DNA from: JAVKLU01 sp031538895
GTDB taxonomy: Bacteria > Pseudomonadota > Gammaproteobacteria > Burkholderiales > Burkholderiaceae
NCBI GenBank assembly: GCA_031538895.1
Contig: JAVKLU010000041.1
Span: 6,829 to 70,828 of the forward strand
Direction of reading: 5' to 3'
DNA: 64,000 nt
The stretch's first letter is position 1. Each line of letters starts with the position of its first letter. The notes beneath the pieces are model-generated. The model saw only the letters and a list, made by a program, of their open reading frames with translations, was not told the DNA's origin and did no database searches. This document shows, piece by piece, positions 59,767 to 64,000 of this stretch. The translations under genes and the position numbers were made by a program.

Positions 59767-62700
59767 TTAACCCACCCATTTTCGCGCGTTCCAAAACATT
59801 CGCATCCACGGGGAAAACTCATTTTGCGAATCCGGTGTCCAAGAATTTTGAATGCGACGAATTACCCGTTCAGGATGTGGCATCAGAATCGTGCTGCGAC
59901 CATCGTCGCTACAAAACGCGGTCAGACCCTCTTCAGATCCATTGGGATTGAAGGGATAAGTCTGTGCTACGGCGTCGCCCATCAGAAAACGCATTGCGCC
60001 TTGATGTTTTTGATGTTCAGTCCAATGCGCCCTACCCTCGCCATGCGAAATGACAATTGGTGCGCGTAGACCGCTCATTCCTTCAAAAAATAAAGACCGT
60101 GATGGCAAAATTTCAACCTGTACCAAACGCGCTTCAAATTGACGCGATGCGTTACGCACAAAGCGCGGCCAATGCGCCGCACCAGGAATCAATGATTGCA
60201 ATTGCGCCATCATTTGACAACCATTACAGATTCCCAAACTAAAACTGTCAGCGCGTGCGAAGAAATTGGCAAACATATCTTTTAATACCGGATTGCACAA
60301 AATACTTTGCGCCCAACCCGTTCCAGCGCCCAGCACATCTCCATAAGAAAATCCACCAGGAGCGACCAGACCTCGATAGTTTTTTAAATCATCTCGACCA
60401 TTTTGCAAGTCCGTCATGTGCACATCAACCGCTTCAAATCCTGCTAAATGAAAAGCAAATGCGGCTTCGCGTTGTGAGTTGATTCCTTGTTCACGCAATA
60501 TCGCCACGCGCGGTCGTGCGCCTGTGGTAATCATTGATGCGCTAATCATTGATGCCGCAATATTTTCATCACTGGAATACGGACTGGTCACGTACAAACC
60601 TTGATGTGGAAATTTGAGCGCATGATAGGCTTGATCAACTACGCTCACTTCATCGCGTCGACGCGCCATTTGCCACGAAAACTCTGACCATTTTTGATGC
60701 AAGTCATTACGTTTGGCGCTAAAAATTTTTTTCGCTTCCGAATAAATCGTCAGTTCATCACTGGCGGTGGTTCGTGCCACGACATGACTGACTCGCGCTA
60801 AATCAAATTGCCGCAAATAAGCCATTACTTCGGCTTCGCGACTGCGTTCAATTTCAATCACCGCACCTAACTCTTCGTTAAACAGTGCCGCTAATAACAA
60901 TTCGTGATGCCGCGATCCTGCTTGATCAGCACGAATTTTGTAATCCGATACATCAGTCGCATAGGGATCGATCGTCAACAAATCCACATTAATATCTAAA
61001 CCGACATGACCGGCGAAAGACATTTCACATAAAGTCGCCCACAACCCGCCATCGCTACGATCATGATAGGCCAATACGCTATCGTGCTGTTTTAAAACAC
61101 GCATCGCGGCAAAAAAATTCAACAAAATTTTCGGGTCTTCAATATCTGGCGTTTGTTCACCGATAGTTGGCGTTAACTGCGCCAATATCGACGCGCCCAA
61201 ACGGTTTTTACCTTGACCCAAATCAATTAACACCAAAACCGTATCGTGACGACCACTTAATTGTGGCGTTAAAGTTTTGCGGACATCATCCAAGGCACAG
61301 AATCCCGTCACAACTAAAGATAAAGGTGATTCGCTGGTGTGTTTTTGATGGTCATGTGACCACAGCGTGCGCATTGACAGAGAGTCTTTACCAACCGGAA
61401 TCGACAATTGCAAAGCGCGACACAAATCAGTGCTCGCTTGCACGGTGTCAAATAAATCTTTGTCGTTTTGCCCAGTGCCACACGCGGCCATCCAGTTAGC
61501 CGATAACTTGATTTCGCTCCAATCGCTGACCGGCGCAGCACACAGATTGGTAATCATTTCACCAATTGCCATCCGACCCGACGCGACGGGATTCAATACT
61601 GCAATCGGTGAGCGTTCGCCCAGGGCCATCACATCGCCTTGATAACCTGAGAGTGCTTTTAACACCACGGCACAATCGGCAACAGGGACTTGCCAAGGCC
61701 CGACCATTTGATCACGCACGCTTAATCCGCCGACCGTGCGATCCGTAATATTGATCAGAAAACTTTTGTCCGCGACAGTTGGGTGCGCCAAAACACGATA
61801 CGCCAAGTCTTCTAATTGCAGGGCTAATAAATCTATCGTTTGTTGAGTACGTTCTTGCGAGATACCTTTGCGCACCATTGTCGGTGTGTGACCAAACAAT
61901 AAATCCATCGGCACATCAACCGGATTGTTCGGTACATTATTGTTCGGAGCCTTATTGTTCAACTCGTTTTGCGTCAACACCAAACGCGCATCATCACTGG
62001 CTCGTCCCAATACGGCAAAAGGACAGCGTTCACGTGCACAAATCGCCGAAAACTCATCCAAGCGATCAGCCGCAATCATTAAGACATAACGTTCTTGCGC
62101 TTCGTTCGACCAAATTTCATGCGCGCCCATTCCTTTTTCACCGATGGGAATCGCGTTGAGATCAATCCATCCCCCTAAATTTTCACCATGTAATAACTCT
62201 GGAACGGCATTAGATAAACCGCCCGCGCCAACATCATGCACTGACAAGATTGGATTTTTTGATCCTAGGGCCGCGCAGGTATTGATGACTTCTTGCGCGC
62301 GTCTTTGAATTTCCGGATTACCGCGCTGAACCGAATTAAAGTCCAACTCGCTTGAGTTGTTACCGCTGTTCACCGAAGACGCCGCACCACCACCAATTCC
62401 AATGCGAAAACCTGGGCCGCCAATTTGAATGACTAAATCGCCGGCCGAAAATAATTTTTTTTCAACTGCTAAAACATCAACACTGCCAATGCCACCGGCC
62501 AACATAATCGGTTTGACATAACCATAGCGCGTCGCTCCGACAGTCGCCGAAAACGCACGAAAATATCCCAATAAATTGGGGCGTCCAAACTCATTGCCAA
62601 ACGCGGCCGCGCCAATGGGAGCTTGCAGCATAATTTGTAAAGCACTCGCCAAATGCGCCGGTGCATCCGTGTGCAAATTGTCATCTTGATCAAGTCGCAC

Positions 62701-63711
62701 CCTTGATACCGCATAACCCGATAAACCAGCACGCGGTCGCGCACCGATACCGGTTGCACCTTCATCGCGAATCTCGCCCCCGACTCCAGTTGCGGCGCCT
62801 GAAAAAGGCGAAACTGCGGTGGGATGGTTATGCGTTTCGACTTTAGCTAAACCGTGTAATAGTTGAGTATTTAGCTCGTAAATTCGTGTTGAAGGGTTAC
62901 ACGCAATATCCTCAACCGGCCGACCTACGATCACGGCAGCATTGTCTTTGTAGGCAATCAGCGTGTTTTGAGGTGTGTGAGCATGAGTTGTTCGCACCAT
63001 GGCAAACAAAGACTGCGCCTGTGTGGTCGCATCAATTTTTTGACCATCAATTTCCCAATGTGCATTAAAAATTTTATGCCGGCAATGTTCGCTATTGGCC
63101 TGCGCAAACATCATCAATTCCGCTTGCGTGGGAGCTCGTCCCTGTGCTTTATAGGCCTCGGTTAAATAGGCAATTTCATCATCCGACAGTGCCCAGCCAA
63201 AATCACAATTTGCTTGTGCTAATTGCGTCAACTCAATTGTCGTTTCGCCTTGATACACCGAGATCGCATTGATATCGTGCTGACAGGATTGCGGATCCAA
63301 CCAAAAATTTTCGGTCATTCGGTCAATCAAAACGTCGCGAATTGACTCCACATAATCGGCAATATTTTTGCGTCCGCCAATGATTTGCAAGGCGCGTATT
63401 TGTTCAACGCGCTGCACTTTGGTCAAACCACATTGCCGCACCAATTCAGTCGCTTTTGATGACCACGCAGAAACAGTCCCGACGCGCGGTGCAATCCACA
63501 AGCTGATATCTTTTTTAACATCCGATGTAGCCGCTTGTAATAGTTGTCCCAAACGCGCCGTTTCAAGCGCATCAAGTTCGTCTGACCGTGTCATCACAAC
63601 ATACCAAGGTAAGCAATTCACTTGAACAATCGCAGAATCATTTTTTTGAAAAGCGATCAACAACTCGGCAGAAGCCTTGAGCGGGGTATTACCGTAAAAA
63701 AGCAGAGACAT
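59767..63711 (-). CDS. purL: Phosphoribosylformylglycinamidine synthase (single-chain)
   Basis: Large-type FGAM synthase (1314 aa) of purine synthesis, with a PurS-like start, two AIR-synthase-like halves and a C-terminal glutaminase. Signatures: [20 protein letters not shown] near residue 294, [15 protein letters not shown] near 405, and the glutaminase nucleophile in [14 protein letters not shown] near 1159, with the triad histidine in PHPERVIRR near 1283. Two in-frame 15-base duplications are embedded (SMISASMI, and [15 protein letters not shown]). The ATG is at 63711. It abuts murB without a spacer. Confidence 0.97.
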   Translation of the reverse strand: MSLLFYGNTPLKASAELLIAFQKNDSAIVQVNCLPWYVVMTRSDELDALETARLGQLLQAATSDVKKDISLWIAPRVGTVSAWSSKATELVRQCGLTKVQRVEQIRALQIIGGRKNIADYVESIRDVLIDRMTENFWLDPQSCQHDINAISVYQGETTIELTQLAQANCDFGWALSDDEIAYLTEAYKAQGRAPTQAELMMFAQANSEHCRHKIFNAHWEIDGQKIDATTQAQSLFAMVRTTHAHTPQNTLIAYKDNAAVIVGRPVEDIACNPSTRIYELNTQLLHGLAKVETHNHPTAVSPFSGAATGVGGEIRDEGATGIGARPRAGLSGYAVSRVRLDQDDNLHTDAPAHLASALQIMLQAPIGAAAFGNEFGRPNLLGYFRAFSATVGATRYGYVKPIMLAGGIGSVDVLAVEKKLFSAGDLVIQIGGPGFRIGIGGGAASSVNSGNNSSELDFNSVQRGNPEIQRRAQEVINTCAALGSKNPILSVHDVGAGGLSNAVPELLHGENLGGWIDLNAIPIGEKGMGAHEIWSNEAQERYVLMIAADRLDEFSAICARERCPFAVLGRASDDARLVLTQNELNNKAPNNNVPNNPVDVPMDLLFGHTPTMVRKGISQERTQQTIDLLALQLEDLAYRVLAHPTVADKSFLINITDRTVGGLSVRDQMVGPWQVPVADCAVVLKALSGYQGDVMALGERSPIAVLNPVASGRMAIGEMITNLCAAPVSDWSEIKLSANWMAACGTGQNDKDLFDTVQASTDLCRALQLSIPVGKDSLSMRTLWSHDHQKHTSESPLSLVVTGFCALDDVRKTLTPQLSGRHDTVLVLIDLGQGKNRLGASILAQLTPTIGEQTPDIEDPKILLNFFAAMRVLKQHDSVLAYHDRSDGGLWATLCEMSFAGHVGLDINVDLLTIDPYATDVSDYKIRADQAGSRHHELLLAALFNEELGAVIEIERSREAEVMAYLRQFDLARVSHVVARTTASDELTIYSEAKKIFSAKRNDLHQKWSEFSWQMARRRDEVSVVDQAYHALKFPHQGLYVTSPYSSDENIAASMISASMITTGARPRVAILREQGINSQREAAFAFHLAGFEAVDVHMTDLQNGRDDLKNYRGLVAPGGFSYGDVLGAGTGWAQSILCNPVLKDMFANFFARADSFSLGICNGCQMMAQLQSLIPGAAHWPRFVRNASRQFEARLVQVEILPSRSLFFEGMSGLRAPIVISHGEGRAHWTEHQKHQGAMRFLMGDAVAQTYPFNPNGSEEGLTAFCSDDGRSTILMPHPERVIRRIQNSWTPDSQNEFSPWMRMFWNARKWVG

Positions 63712-63758
63712 GAACGATGACTAAAAGTTAAACGTCGAATAAATCTTAAGGAATGATC

Positions 63759-63916
63759 TTAAGGGCACTTCTATAAATACAGAATGTGCGGATGAAGTGC
63801 GAGGTGCACAGCACACAGCACACAGAAAGCGGAGCGTACATACAGTACGTGAGGATTTCGCGTACTGCGCAACAAAGCAATTCGCCGCAAAAATGAATTG
63901 ACAGAAGTGCCCTTAA
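63759..63916. repeat. 158-bp element bounded by perfect 14-bp inverted repeats
   Basis: TTAAGGGCACTTCT at 63759-63772 and its exact reverse complement AGAAGTGCCCTTAA at 63903-63916 enclose 130 bases. The inside contains CACACAGCACACAGCACACA near 63808-63826, the palindrome-like GTACATACAGTACGTG near 63836, and GCGTACTGCGC. No reading frame of note lies within. It looks like a MITE, an extragenic repeat or a structured RNA unit. I found no second copy in this window. Confidence 0.6.
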
Positions 63917-63952
63917 ATAACATCATTTTTGGAATGTCTATATTTTGTCGCG

Positions 63953-64000
63953 CCCCTTATGTTTGTTGCCCCTTACGTTTGTTGCCCCTTACGTTTGTTG
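63953..64000. repeat. Three 16-bp tandem repeats reaching the window edge
   Basis: CCCCTTATGTTTGTTG (63953) followed by two identical units CCCCTTACGTTTGTTG (63969, 63985). The first unit differs by one base. The array is cut off by the end of the window, so its true copy number is unknown. Confidence 0.9.

Overview
The window reads as a contiguous piece of a betaproteobacterial chromosome, most likely Burkholderiales-like, with AT-leaning third codon positions. The evidence is the order nuo complex I operon, NUDIX, amgK, murU, relA, atp operon; the CysI / DUF934 / APS-type CysH / CysD / CysN sulfate block; the bamA-skp-lpxD-fabZ-lpxA-lpxB-rnhB envelope block; and a free-standing homocysteine-binding half of MetH. 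I cannot name a genus. Most genes are housekeeping and densely packed, often with ATGA or TAATG junctions.

Layout. 1-9050 (+): the 3' part of the complex I operon (nuoG C-terminal part, then H, I, J, K, L, M, N), followed closely by a NUDIX hydrolase (9065). 9633-13535 (+): amgK and murU (cell-wall sugar recycling) and a RelA-type (p)ppGpp synthetase. 13536-20863 (+): a promoter region and the whole F1Fo ATP synthase operon atpIBEFHAGDC. 20864-23145 (+): an accessory island with a two-TM/GAF-like protein, an unknown 112-aa protein and a VOC protein joined by two ATGA overlaps, then a candidate integron attC-like site and an HNH-type protein with a C-terminal helical domain. 23199-33419 (-): dapD, dapC, a phosphomannomutase/phosphoglucomutase, split-metH, terC, hldE2-like, an ABC-F ATPase, serS, nusB and ribH. 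33593-39444 (+): a HbpS/GlcG-like protein and the assimilatory sulfate reduction block. 39754-47588 (+): the outer-membrane and lipid A block. 47665-52510 (+): a c-type cytochrome, leuA, a Dabb protein and a PLP amino acid decarboxylase. 52688-54971 (-): a second accessory patch with a mazEF pair whose toxin is frameshifted, and a DUF1566-type secreted protein apparently cut by an in-frame stop. 55001-63711 (-): dedA, aspS, DUF502, a zinc-ribbon protein, murB and purL. The window ends in a 158-bp inverted-repeat element and a 16-bp tandem repeat that runs off the edge.

Functionally, the window covers respiration and ATP synthesis (nuo, atp, cytochrome c), envelope synthesis (bamA, lpx, murB, amgK/murU, hldE2, dapC/D) and sulfur-to-methionine metabolism (cys block, split metH). 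The most unusual content lies in the two accessory patches and in the many short tandem duplications, several of which begin at or overlap a stop codon. I saw no rRNA, tRNA, CRISPR array, phage or complete insertion sequence.
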